64,000 nucleotides of DNA. It comes from Catenovulum sediminis (GTDB taxonomy: Bacteria > Pseudomonadota > Gammaproteobacteria > Enterobacterales > Alteromonadaceae). The stretch covers positions 2,418,001 through 2,482,000 of the forward strand of contig NZ_CP041660.1 of the NCBI RefSeq assembly GCF_007289895.1, written 5' to 3'. How positions within the stretch are numbered: the first letter of the stretch is position 1; the number at the start of each line of letters is the position of its first letter. Position numbers and translations under genes: made by a program. Below, in pieces: positions 30,528-40,143 of the stretch. Under the pieces are notes generated by a model that searched no databases, had not been told where the DNA came from, and saw only the letters and a program-made list of their open reading frames with translations.

Positions 30528-31094
30528 ATGACGTTAAAAATTTACCTGGCTTCTCGATCACCGAGGAGGCATTCTTTATTAAAACAACTCAACGTTGATT
30601 TCATTCAAGTCGATGGTGAGATAGACGAATCTGTTCACTCTGGTGAGAATGCACAAGCATATGTCGCGCGCTTAGCGCTCGAAAAAGCTAAAAAAGGTTG
30701 GTCAAACAGCGATCGTGACAGACCCGTTTTAGGTGCCGATACAATTGTTGTGGTGGATGGAAATATTTTAGGTAAACCAGTTGATTTTAGCGATTCAAGG
30801 CGCATGCTTAAAAGTATGTCTAATCGTTCTCATCAGGTCATGACGGCAGTCGCAATCTATTCCTCAGAACAACTTTTACAGACTATAGTGTTAAGTGATG
30901 TAGAGTTTTGCGAGCTTGACGATAAGCAAATTGAAACTTATTGGCAATCCGGAGAACCTCAAGACAAAGCGGGAAGTTATGCGATACAGGGTATTGGTGG
31001 CCAATTTGTGAAAAAAATTAATGGCAGCTATTCTGCTATTGTCGGTCTACCTTTGTATGAAACAAAACAATTACTAGACAAGGTATATTTATAA
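30528..31094 (+). CDS. maf: Maf nucleoside triphosphate pyrophosphatase
   Basis: Maf/YhdE-type dTTP/UTP pyrophosphatase, house-cleaning of non-canonical nucleotides; linked to septum inhibition in Bacillus. Start motif LASRSPRRHSLL, then GADTIVVVDGNILGKP and the QDKAGSYAIQGIG motif, with 188 residues. The gene between mreD and rng is the YhdE subgroup in E. coli, supporting that assignment. Confidence 0.93.
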   Translation: MTLKIYLASRSPRRHSLLKQLNVDFIQVDGEIDESVHSGENAQAYVARLALEKAKKGWSNSDRDRPVLGADTIVVVDGNILGKPVDFSDSRRMLKSMSNRSHQVMTAVAIYSSEQLLQTIVLSDVEFCELDDKQIETYWQSGEPQDKAGSYAIQGIGGQFVKKINGSYSAIVGLPLYETKQLLDKVYL

Positions 31095-31095
31095 T

Positions 31096-32571
31096 ATGAG
31101 TGCAGAACTGTTAATTAATGTAACGCCAACAGAAACGCGTGTGGCGGTTGTCGAAAATGGCAGTTTGCAGGAAGTTCATATAGAGCGGCAAGGAAATAGA
31201 GGATTAGTCGGTAATATATATTGTGGCAAGGTCAGCAGAGTGTTGCCCGGTATGCAAGCGGCGTTTATTGATATTGGATTAGAAAAAGCCGCGTTTTTGC
31301 ATGCCTCAGACATTACCGTGCATGAAGAAGTTAAAGATGAGCAAGCCCTGCTCAATGAAAATTTACCTATCAGAGACATCAAAGACTTAGTCAAGGAAGG
31401 ACAAGATATCGTTGTACAAGTGGTAAAAGATCCACTTGGCACCAAGGGAGCTAGACTGACTACTGACATTACAATTCCGTCGCGATATTTGGTGTTTATG
31501 CCGGGTGCCGAACATGTTGGTGTTTCACAGCGTATTGAAAGTGCAGATGAGCGCGAAAGATTAAAAGAATCTGTCAGCAAGTTTGCAGATGAAAATGGTA
31601 GTTATATTGTTCGTACTGCGGCAGAAGGTGCAGACTTAGAAGAACTGGAACAAGATGCCCTTTTTTTACGACGTGTCTGGAACAAAATTCTAAAACGTAA
31701 AAAGCAAAGCGGTAAAATAAGGTGTTTATATGAAGATTTAACCTTGGCGTTTAGGATATTGCGCGACTTTGTTGGGACTGAACCCGAGCGAATACGAGTC
31801 GACTCTCGACTTGCATATGATCAATTGTTTGAATTTGTAACCGAGTTTGTGCCAAATCTTAAAAAGGCAATGGAATATTATCCAGGTGAACGGCCAATAT
31901 TTGATCTATTTGACGTTGAAAACGAAACTCAGCGCGCTTTAGAGCGTAAAGTACAACTTAAATCCGGTGGTTATTTAATTATCGACCAAACTGAGGCGAT
32001 GACCACTATTGATATTAATACCGGCGCTTTTGTTGGACACCGAAATTTAGAAGATACTATTTTTAATACCAACATTGAGGCCACACAGGCTATTGCACGT
32101 CAGCTTAGGCTGCGAAATTTAGGTGGTATTATTATTATCGACTTTATTGATATGAATAGTGAAGATCATAAACGTCGGGTTTTACATAGTTTAGAGTTAG
32201 CCTTATCGCATGACAGAACTAAATGTAATGTGCATGGTTTTTCTGCCCTTGGTTTAGTTGAAATGACGCGCAAACGAACACGAGAAAGTTTAGAACATAT
32301 CTTGTGTGATGCTTGCCCATGTTGCCAGGGGCGTGGCAGTTTAAAAACGGCGGAAACGGTTTGTTATGAAATTTTACGTGAGGTTGTGCGGGTAAACCGC
32401 GCCTATGATGCAGATCGGTTTATTGTTTATGCTTCGCCACCTGTATGTGAGTATATGCTCAGCGAAGAATCTCATGCACTGGCTGAGTTAGAAATGTTTA
32501 TTTCAAAACAAATAAAAGTACAGGGTGAGCCGCTCTATGGACAAGAGCAGTATGACGTGGTGATGATTTAG
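31096..32571 (+). CDS. rng: Ribonuclease G
   Basis: RNase E/G-family endonuclease for 16S rRNA 5' maturation and mRNA turnover. The N-terminal S1 domain is present (GNIYCGKVSRVLPGMQAAFI). The DNase I-like catalytic region contains TTIDINTGAFVG and IIIIDFIDMNSEDH with the metal-binding Asp residues, and the Zn-link is CDACPCC. 491 residues, without the long C-terminal scaffold of RNase E. It is 1 bp after maf and overlaps yhdP by 1 bp. Confidence 0.96.
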   Translation: MSAELLINVTPTETRVAVVENGSLQEVHIERQGNRGLVGNIYCGKVSRVLPGMQAAFIDIGLEKAAFLHASDITVHEEVKDEQALLNENLPIRDIKDLVKEGQDIVVQVVKDPLGTKGARLTTDITIPSRYLVFMPGAEHVGVSQRIESADERERLKESVSKFADENGSYIVRTAAEGADLEELEQDALFLRRVWNKILKRKKQSGKIRCLYEDLTLAFRILRDFVGTEPERIRVDSRLAYDQLFEFVTEFVPNLKKAMEYYPGERPIFDLFDVENETQRALERKVQLKSGGYLIIDQTEAMTTIDINTGAFVGHRNLEDTIFNTNIEATQAIARQLRLRNLGGIIIIDFIDMNSEDHKRRVLHSLELALSHDRTKCNVHGFSALGLVEMTRKRTRESLEHILCDACPCCQGRGSLKTAETVCYEILREVVRVNRAYDADRFIVYASPPVCEYMLSEESHALAELEMFISKQIKVQGEPLYGQEQYDVVMI

Positions 32572-35500
32572 TGACTGTTAAAGGTTTTCTGGCCGAACTG
32601 ATTAGAAAATTGTGGTTGAGCATTGCAATCGTGCTCGTTACAACCGCCTTAATTTTGAGTGCGGTGCGCGTCGGACTACCTTATGCAAGCCACTTTAAAG
32701 ACGATATAGCGCACTGGTTTACCGAACAATTTAATCAGCCAGTTAATATTCAGCAACTCGCCGCAGATTGGCGAGGCGCCGGACCGGTCATTAGTTTGCA
32801 AGGGTTTGAGTTTATTGTGGCGGAGCAAACTAACTCGCCTGTTATGGTCTCTATTGAACAAGTAGACCTTGAGCTTGATTTTTGGCAATCTTTTCTGCAG
32901 CGCGCACCCGTTGTGCGTAACTTCGTATTAGATGGGGTTGAGGTTTTAATTGATGTTGCGCAATTGCAGGCGGCTGAGCAAAGTGGCGCTGAAATTAAAG
33001 TGCTTGAACTTTTCAGAGATATTTTCCTCAATCAATTCCAACGTTTTGATGTGCAAAATAGCTATATCACCATTGTTACAACAGATGGGGCTGCGCATCA
33101 AATTCGAGTTCATCAGCTCAAATGGTTTAACCGTCAATCCGATCACCAAGGCGTCGGCGAGTTTTCGCTTGAAGGGATCGAAGAAGATACCCTGGCTTTT
33201 ATTTTAGATTTACAGGATCAGGGAGACGATAAATACAATGGTCAGTTTTACGTTAAATCAGACGGTATTGATTTAGCGCCTTGGTTGCGACCATACGTGA
33301 CTGACAAAGCCAGAAATTTACAGAGCAAATTAAAATTTGAAGCATGGTTGGATATTGAAAAAAGCGAATTTCAATCGTTTTTATTTAATTTAGATCCCAG
33401 TGAACTAACTTGGTATACCGGCAATACCTTACGTAAATTAGAGTTGGTCAGTGGGCGCTTACAAGCGGACTTGGCACAAAGCATCCCACATTTTTATATG
33501 GATGATTTAAGTTTGGCACATGAAAATAACCTGTGGGGCAATTTTGATATTCATGCGCAAAAATTTGCAGGAAACTGGCAAATCTATACACCTAGAATTA
33601 ATTTAGCACCTGTTAAATCGATTGTTTCATTGATGCAATTACCCGCTAAGGTAGCTCACTTTGTGCGGGCGGTCGAGGGAGAGCCAGCCGTTGAAAATTT
33701 TCATCTAGAATATGCTTCCGCTGATAAATGGGCATTGCGTGGACAGTTGGCAGAGCTGAGTTGGCAAGCCTTTGCCGAATTACCTTCAGCGCAAAACGTG
33801 CAAGCTGAAATTTTATCCGCACCCGGTATCATCCACATGCAATGGCAAGCGCCGGAGCAGACTTTGCAATGGCCAACTGCCTATGGACAGGAAATTGAAG
33901 CTTTCTCATTTTCGATGCAAAACACCTTATATTGGCAAACCGATAGACAGCGTAATTTAACCGATTGGCAGTTAAAGACACCTAAACTGAATTTGCGTTT
34001 TGCAGACCAGAATATTGATGCTGCTTTCGCGTTATATCCTAATTTAGCGGATGATACTCAGCTCTCGTTGGTTCTGAATTTAACTGGCATGCCAGTTAAG
34101 CGAGTTAAACAATTGTTACCAGAAAAGTTACTGGGGGAGCAAACATATCGATATTTAATGAGTGCTTTAAACTCAGGGCAATTGGAATCAGGCAAAGCTA
34201 TTTTTCAGGGCGCATTGCAAGATTACCCCTTTCTGCGTCAGCAAGGTTTAGCGCATATAAATCTCGAAATTAAAGATGCTGACTTTAAGTTTCAACCCGA
34301 CTGGCCTAAAGTGGATGACGTCGACTTGACCTTGCAGATATTAAATCAGGGTTTGCACATTCATAGTTCAACTGGAAAATTACTGGATGCCGAATTGGTT
34401 GAGTTAGCCGCTTCAATCCCTGATTTGCTCGATCCGGATTTAACTTTGAGTTTGGATATCAAGGCTAAAGGACAAGCACCTGCAGTGACCCAAATCATGC
34501 AGCAAAGCAGTTTGGCGAACTCTGTCGGTAAAGCGCTAGAGCAGCTTATTGTGCATGGCCCGCTGAGTAGTCAAATTAAGGTGGATATCCCACTGATGCG
34601 TTCGAAGGATCTAAGCGCAAGCGGCGAAGTTTTGTTTGACGGCAATTCAGTCGTGGTGGCCGCAACTGGTTTTGAGTTTGAGCATGTCAATGGCTTGCTG
34701 GAATTTGATATGGACCGTCTTAAAGCGCGAAAAATGACATTTGATTGGGGGCCAGTGCCCTACCAAATTGATTTGCATGGACAACAAAAAGCGCAAGAAT
34801 ATCAAGTTGATTTAGATATTCGTGGACGCTGGCCTATTGATGCAATATTGACGCAAAGTGGCTTTTTGCAACTTGCCGACCGAATTAAAGGCAGTGCCGA
34901 GGTCGATGGCCATCTGGCAATCAAATTACCGGAAAAAGGTTTTTCTTATCGTTTAGACGTTGCCAGTGACCTACATGGGGTTAGTCTGCAATTACCCAAA
35001 CCCCTAGACAAAAAAGCAGAGCATTTACGCATCACAAATCTGACTATGATCGGCGATGAGGAGAGCTCAAATATCAAGTTAGATTCAGGTGATGAATTGA
35101 GCTTTAATGGTTATTTACCGCATGAAATGGGGCAATTAACCCGCGCGTATTTAGTGCTCGGAGAAGAGGTATTATCGCCACCTGCAACAGGATTTAATAT
35201 CTCAGTGCATTTGCCTCAAGCTGATTTTGCCGAGTATTTGAAGGTCATCAGTGACGTGCAAAAAGACGTCGCGACCCGCCCAGCAGCCGGGCAAAGCGTT
35301 ATTGAGCTACCCAAGCGAATTCGAGGTTTAATCTCTGAAATGTCGGTGGGACCGCTGCGCTGGCATAATGTTAACTTCGACATTAATCGCAATCAGCAAA
35401 AATGGCTGGCCAATATCCTAGCTGATGAATTTGTGGGTGATATCAAATTTACCGATGATTTAATGAAACAGGGTATGCAAATTGACGCACAGCGCTTTAT

Positions 35501-36449
35501 GATTAAGCCTTATTTGGCGACAAGCTCGGTGCAGAAAAACAGCTATAGCAGCGCTGAAATGCGGGAAATTTTCGATAACATCCCAGCGATCAAATTTAGC
35601 TGCCAAAATTGCCAATACGAAAGTAAAAACTTGGGGCAGGTCGATCTAGAGATTGTTAAAACATCACCGCAAGATTTACTGTTGAAAAATTTCAATATGC
35701 GTTATCGCGAGCATAAAGTAGATGCGACCGGTTTGTGGCGCTTGGATGCTAAAAATAACAGTACCACACGACTGAAAGGAAAAGTGATAAGTTCAGATTT
35801 TGGCTTGTGGTTACGTGATTACCAGTTGAGCTCTGCAATCCGAGATTCCAGTGTCGATGCTGATTTTGCATTTAACTGGGCAACATCCCCATTAGAACTT
35901 GCAAATGACCATCTTAATGGCACGGTGCGATGGCAACTGGGCGAAGGATATCTGACTGAAGTGTCTGATAAAGGTGCCAGAATACTCAGTTTGTTAAGTT
36001 TAGATTCACTGGTCCGTAAGTTAAAACTCGACTTTCGGGATGTATTTAGCAAAGGCTTGTTCTACAATCAAATGAAGGGTGATATTAAATTAAACAAAGG
36101 TATCGCTTATACAGATAACACCGTGATGGATGGTGTAGCTGGAAATATGGAAGTAAAAGGGCAAACGAATTTGGTTACCCAAACACTGGATTACCGTATT
36201 AAATTTAGCCCTAAAGTAACGTCCAGTTTGCCTATTCTAATCGCTTGGATGGTCAACCCAGTAACAGGCATTGCGGCGCTGGCGATAGATCAAGTAATTG
36301 AGTCCGCTGATGTGATATCACAAATCGAATTTCAAATAAGTGGCACAATTGATGAACCAAAAGTGGTTGAAACCGGTAGACAGAGTAAAGAAGTGAAATT
36401 AAATAAAGCTGAACAAACTCGCATGAAAAGAAATCGGTCAACGCAATAA
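32571..36449 (+). CDS. yhdP: AsmA-like protein YhdP
   Basis: Large inner-membrane-anchored periplasmic bridge of the AsmA-like/VPS13-like group. In E. coli YhdP helps move phospholipid to the outer membrane together with TamB and YdbH. The 1292 residues fit. There is one N-terminal membrane helix (LSIAIVLVTTALILSAVRVG), then a long beta-rich groove region, and a conserved C-terminal portion (GVAGNMEVKGQTNLVTQTLD, SLPILIAWMVNPVTGIAAL). GTG start, overlapping the rng stop. Confidence 0.93.
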   Translation: MTVKGFLAELIRKLWLSIAIVLVTTALILSAVRVGLPYASHFKDDIAHWFTEQFNQPVNIQQLAADWRGAGPVISLQGFEFIVAEQTNSPVMVSIEQVDLELDFWQSFLQRAPVVRNFVLDGVEVLIDVAQLQAAEQSGAEIKVLELFRDIFLNQFQRFDVQNSYITIVTTDGAAHQIRVHQLKWFNRQSDHQGVGEFSLEGIEEDTLAFILDLQDQGDDKYNGQFYVKSDGIDLAPWLRPYVTDKARNLQSKLKFEAWLDIEKSEFQSFLFNLDPSELTWYTGNTLRKLELVSGRLQADLAQSIPHFYMDDLSLAHENNLWGNFDIHAQKFAGNWQIYTPRINLAPVKSIVSLMQLPAKVAHFVRAVEGEPAVENFHLEYASADKWALRGQLAELSWQAFAELPSAQNVQAEILSAPGIIHMQWQAPEQTLQWPTAYGQEIEAFSFSMQNTLYWQTDRQRNLTDWQLKTPKLNLRFADQNIDAAFALYPNLADDTQLSLVLNLTGMPVKRVKQLLPEKLLGEQTYRYLMSALNSGQLESGKAIFQGALQDYPFLRQQGLAHINLEIKDADFKFQPDWPKVDDVDLTLQILNQGLHIHSSTGKLLDAELVELAASIPDLLDPDLTLSLDIKAKGQAPAVTQIMQQSSLANSVGKALEQLIVHGPLSSQIKVDIPLMRSKDLSASGEVLFDGNSVVVAATGFEFEHVNGLLEFDMDRLKARKMTFDWGPVPYQIDLHGQQKAQEYQVDLDIRGRWPIDAILTQSGFLQLADRIKGSAEVDGHLAIKLPEKGFSYRLDVASDLHGVSLQLPKPLDKKAEHLRITNLTMIGDEESSNIKLDSGDELSFNGYLPHEMGQLTRAYLVLGEEVLSPPATGFNISVHLPQADFAEYLKVISDVQKDVATRPAAGQSVIELPKRIRGLISEMSVGPLRWHNVNFDINRNQQKWLANILADEFVGDIKFTDDLMKQGMQIDAQRFMIKPYLATSSVQKNSYSSAEMREIFDNIPAIKFSCQNCQYESKNLGQVDLEIVKTSPQDLLLKNFNMRYREHKVDATGLWRLDAKNNSTTRLKGKVISSDFGLWLRDYQLSSAIRDSSVDADFAFNWATSPLELANDHLNGTVRWQLGEGYLTEVSDKGARILSLLSLDSLVRKLKLDFRDVFSKGLFYNQMKGDIKLNKGIAYTDNTVMDGVAGNMEVKGQTNLVTQTLDYRIKFSPKVTSSLPILIAWMVNPVTGIAALAIDQVIESADVISQIEFQISGTIDEPKVVETGRQSKEVKLNKAEQTRMKRNRSTQ

Positions 36450-36492
36450 CCGAAGCCCGCAGCAACAAAATCGCAATTCAGTGAGGTAAAAA

Positions 36493-37308
36493 ATGAATTT
36501 ATCTGTTGTCACCATGCAAATGAGTTCCACCCCTAAAGTAGAAGAGAACTTGTTATGGTTAAGTGAACGGTTTTCTAGATTGCAGACAACAGAAAACTGC
36601 TTAGTTGTATTGCCAGAATGTTTTGCATGTTTTGGTGGGGCTGAAAATGAGCAGGCCAGAATTGCTGAAGATTACGGAAATGGACCGATTCAGGACTTTA
36701 TTGCCCATCAGGCACGTAAATTTAACCTCTGGATTGTTGCCGGCAGTATGCCGCTAAAAATTAAGGATTCAGAACTCGTGTACGCCAGCAGTTTACTGTT
36801 TTCACCAGAAGGTCAGTGTCAGGCAAGGTACAATAAAATGCATCTGTTTGATGTGGATGTGGCTGATGCGACGGGTCAATACCGAGAAAGTGCCACCACA
36901 CAAGCCGGCAGCAGTATCACCGTAGTGGAAACGCCATTTGCAAAAATTGGCTTGAGTATATGTTATGATGTTCGTTTTCCTGAACTATATCGCAAGCTGC
37001 AAGCTGAAGGGGCCGAGATCATATGTGTACCAAGCGCATTTACTTACGTGACGGGGCAAGCTCATTGGCAAGTTTTGATGCGGGCACGGGCAATTGAAAA
37101 TCAATGTTTTGTGGTCGCACCTAACCAAACCGGTACGCATCCAAATGGTCGCCAAACTTGGGGACGCTCTGTTGTGGTGGATCCTTGGGGAGAGATCGTC
37201 CACCAACATTCTGAACAAAAAGGCTATTTACAGAGTAAAATAGACTTAGACCGTGTTCGACAAGTGCGCAGTAAAATGCCCAACTTGCAGCATCGCAAAT
37301 TATTTTAA
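36493..37308 (+). CDS. Carbon-nitrogen hydrolase (Nit1/deaminated glutathione amidase-like)
   Basis: Nitrilase-superfamily amidase of 271 residues. The Glu-Lys-Cys triad is visible: VVLPECFACF, YNKMHLFDVDV and LSICYDVRFPELY. The last motif, with the HLFDVDV segment, points to the Nit1/YbeM subgroup that repairs deaminated glutathione. GAGG lies 8 bases upstream of the ATG. It sits between yhdP and tldD, a common order in gammaproteobacteria. Confidence 0.9.
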   Translation: MNLSVVTMQMSSTPKVEENLLWLSERFSRLQTTENCLVVLPECFACFGGAENEQARIAEDYGNGPIQDFIAHQARKFNLWIVAGSMPLKIKDSELVYASSLLFSPEGQCQARYNKMHLFDVDVADATGQYRESATTQAGSSITVVETPFAKIGLSICYDVRFPELYRKLQAEGAEIICVPSAFTYVTGQAHWQVLMRARAIENQCFVVAPNQTGTHPNGRQTWGRSVVVDPWGEIVHQHSEQKGYLQSKIDLDRVRQVRSKMPNLQHRKLF

Positions 37309-37317
37309 GTAGAGCGA

Positions 37318-38760
37318 ATGAAACAAATTACCGAAAATTTATTGACGAATGAAGGGCTCGATTTAGAGCAATTGCATAACACTTTGTCTTTTATGCACCA
37401 GCGCAAACTCGACTACGCAGATTTGTTTTTTCAGGCAAGTCAACACGAGTCATGGGTACTAGAAGATGGTATTGTCAGAGATGCGTCTTTTAATATTGAA
37501 CGCGGCGTTGGGGTAAGAGCGGTACAAGGAGAAAAAACAGGTTTCGCTTATTCTGATGAAATTAACCCCAAAGCCTTACACAACGCGGCAGAAGCGGCGC
37601 GTGGAATAACTCAAAGTCAGCAAGATTTTTCAGTGCCAGTTTTAACTCAGGTCAACGCACCGATTGTTTATCAGGGAGAAAACCCTTTTAGTAGTTTGAC
37701 ACCTGAACAGAAGGTCAGTTTGTTGAAAGATATGGAGCATTTCGCGCGTGCACAAGATCCGAGAGTGAATCAGGTGATTGCCAGCTTGTCAGCAGTTTAT
37801 GAAGAAGTGCTGATTGTGGCGAGCGATGGTACATTAGCGACAGATCATCGACCTTTAGTACGCTTAAATTGTACCGTTTTAGTCGAATCAAACGGTCGTC
37901 GTGAAAGTGGATCAAGTGGCGGAGGCGGACGCACCGACTATAGCTACTTTTATGAGTTATATGAAGGTGAAATCCGTTATAAAGAATATGCTAAACAAGC
38001 GGTTAGACAAGCATTAATTAATCTTGAAGCAATCGATGCACCCGCCGGCACCATGCCGGTGGTACTCGGTGCAGGCTGGCCTGGAGTATTATTGCATGAA
38101 GCGGTCGGACACGGTTTAGAAGGCGACTTTAACCGTAAAAACGCATCCGCATACTCTGGTAAAATGGGGCAATCTGTCGCATCCAGTCTGTGTACAATTG
38201 TCGATGACGGGACGCTTGCTAATCGCCGTGGTTCGATGAATGTCGATGATGAAGGGGTTGCGGGGAGTTATAACGTTTTAATAGAAAAAGGCGTTTTGAA
38301 AGGCTATATGCAAGACAAAATGAATGCGCGACTCATGGGGGTTAAACCTACGGGTAACGGACGTCGAGAAAGTTACGCACACCTGCCAATGCCGCGCATG
38401 ACGAATACTTATATGTTACCCGGTGAAAGTGAACCAGAAGAAATTATAGCTTCAGTGAAAAAAGGCATTTATGCGCCAAACTTTGGCGGTGGGCAAGTGG
38501 ATATTACTTCAGGTAAATTTGTTTTTTCTAGCTCTGAAGCTTACCTGATTGAGAACGGTAAAATTACCGCACCGATTAAAGGCGCAACTTTAATTGGTAA
38601 CGGGCCGCAAGCGATGCAACAAGTGTCTATGGTTGGCAATGACTTAAAGCTAGATATGGGTGTCGGCGTTTGCGGAAAAGACGGGCAAAGTGTACCTGTT
38701 GGCGTTGGGCAGCCTACCGTAAAAGTAGATGAATTAGTTGTAGGTGGTACCGGCTCTTAA
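37318..38760 (+). CDS. tldD: Metalloprotease TldD
   Basis: Subunit of the TldD/TldE zinc protease that degrades unfolded peptides and matures some RiPPs such as microcin B17. The HExxxH motif is in [17 protein letters not shown]. The C-terminal half contains [20 protein letters not shown] and [16 protein letters not shown]. 480 residues, as in E. coli (481). Last gene of the mre-to-tldD run; TldE/PmbA is not in this window. Confidence 0.96.
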   Translation: MKQITENLLTNEGLDLEQLHNTLSFMHQRKLDYADLFFQASQHESWVLEDGIVRDASFNIERGVGVRAVQGEKTGFAYSDEINPKALHNAAEAARGITQSQQDFSVPVLTQVNAPIVYQGENPFSSLTPEQKVSLLKDMEHFARAQDPRVNQVIASLSAVYEEVLIVASDGTLATDHRPLVRLNCTVLVESNGRRESGSSGGGGRTDYSYFYELYEGEIRYKEYAKQAVRQALINLEAIDAPAGTMPVVLGAGWPGVLLHEAVGHGLEGDFNRKNASAYSGKMGQSVASSLCTIVDDGTLANRRGSMNVDDEGVAGSYNVLIEKGVLKGYMQDKMNARLMGVKPTGNGRRESYAHLPMPRMTNTYMLPGESEPEEIIASVKKGIYAPNFGGGQVDITSGKFVFSSSEAYLIENGKITAPIKGATLIGNGPQAMQQVSMVGNDLKLDMGVGVCGKDGQSVPVGVGQPTVKVDELVVGGTGS

Positions 38761-38950
38761 CCAATCAAGATATAGATAAATAAAAATTGTCCATTAATTT
38801 GAACTAATCTGCTGTATTTTGTCAAATTGAATCACAACAGAGTAAGTGACTATTGAAACCGTTTTCGGTAACCTTGGCTACACTCGAACTCTCAGAAACT
38901 CAATTTCTCAGACACTCAAAATCAAGCGGAGCGCGTGAGGCGTAAAATTA

Positions 38951-40138
38951 ATGGACAAATTCCTCAACAAAAGGGTTCTATTACCCATTGTCATATTGGC
39001 GAGTGGCATAGCGATAATGGCCGCTTTTGCCAGTATGAAAAAACCACCAGAAGAAAAGCCAACTGAACAAAACATTCCTTGGGTCGAGGTAAAAGTAAAC
39101 CACCCCCAAAACAAACAAATTTATGTGCGTTCACAAGGCGAAGTGAAACCTAAATTTGAAACTGTGCTGGTGGCTCAGGTCAGTGGCATTATTGTCGAGT
39201 TAGATGCACGATTTGAAAAAGGTGGATTTGTTCAAAAAGGGCAAACTTTGGCACAAATTGACCCGAGTGATTATCAAGTTGCGCTGACGCAGGCGCAGGC
39301 CAGTTTAGCTTCTGCACAGGCGCTGTTAGAACAAGAAAAAGCACAAGGACAAGTCGCAAAAGTTGAATGGCAGCAAATTCAAGATCTTGAACCTTCATCG
39401 TTGGCTTTGCGTAAACCGCAACTAGCGCAAGCTTTAGCACAAGTTAAAGCAGCAAAAGCGGCTGTGCAAAAAGCAGAACGGGATTTACAAAGAACAAAAA
39501 TAATAGCCCCGTTTGATGCGATTGTCGCCAGTCGCAATATCAGTCCTGGCAGTTTTTTATCAACCGGTAGTCAAATCGGCGAGATTTATGCAACTGAAAA
39601 TGCTGAAATCCGTCTGCCGATCGCTGAATCTCAACTTAAATTTTTACAGCAAAAAGGCGTCTCAGCACAAGTTGTATTGGAAGCGGAGTCTGGTGGTCAA
39701 TTACAAACCTTCGATGCCACGATTGTGCGCTCTGAGGGCATTAAAAATAGTCAAAGCAGGATGCAATACTTAGTGGCTCAAGTGGATGATCCATATGCGC
39801 TGAAAAGCTCGAAGAGCAGCTTGGAATTTGGTTCTTATGCGGTTGCGAAAATTCACGGCCAAACCGTCGAGAATGCCAGCATTTTGGCGCGGCATTTAAT
39901 CAAAGATGGTCAAGTTGCAATATTAGATGCAAACGATCAACTGGCATATCGTTCGGTTGATATTCTGCGAGTTGAAGATGGTCAGGCAATCGTCACCAAT
40001 GGATTATTTGAAGGTGACAGAATTATTGTGTCCGCATTGCAATACCCAGTAGAAGGGATGAAATTGTCAACCGGTAATGAGCTGCAAGAATCAAAAGAGC
40101 AATCTGACGCAGATACTGTACTTGCACAAAAGGATTAA
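38951..40138 (+). CDS. RND efflux periplasmic adaptor (HlyD/AcrA-like)
   Basis: Membrane-fusion protein linking an RND pump to an outer-membrane channel. N-terminal anchor (VLLPIVILASGIAIMAAFAS); the lipoyl half-motif GIIVELDARFEKGGFVQKGQ; an alpha hairpin rich in Ala/Gln (about 100-165); the second lipoyl half at RTKIIAPFDAIVASRNISPG. 395 residues. The pump gene starts 5 bp downstream. No outer-membrane TolC-like gene is adjacent. Confidence 0.92.
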   Translation: MDKFLNKRVLLPIVILASGIAIMAAFASMKKPPEEKPTEQNIPWVEVKVNHPQNKQIYVRSQGEVKPKFETVLVAQVSGIIVELDARFEKGGFVQKGQTLAQIDPSDYQVALTQAQASLASAQALLEQEKAQGQVAKVEWQQIQDLEPSSLALRKPQLAQALAQVKAAKAAVQKAERDLQRTKIIAPFDAIVASRNISPGSFLSTGSQIGEIYATENAEIRLPIAESQLKFLQQKGVSAQVVLEAESGGQLQTFDATIVRSEGIKNSQSRMQYLVAQVDDPYALKSSKSSLEFGSYAVAKIHGQTVENASILARHLIKDGQVAILDANDQLAYRSVDILRVEDGQAIVTNGLFEGDRIIVSALQYPVEGMKLSTGNELQESKEQSDADTVLAQKD

Positions 40139-40143
40139 GATAG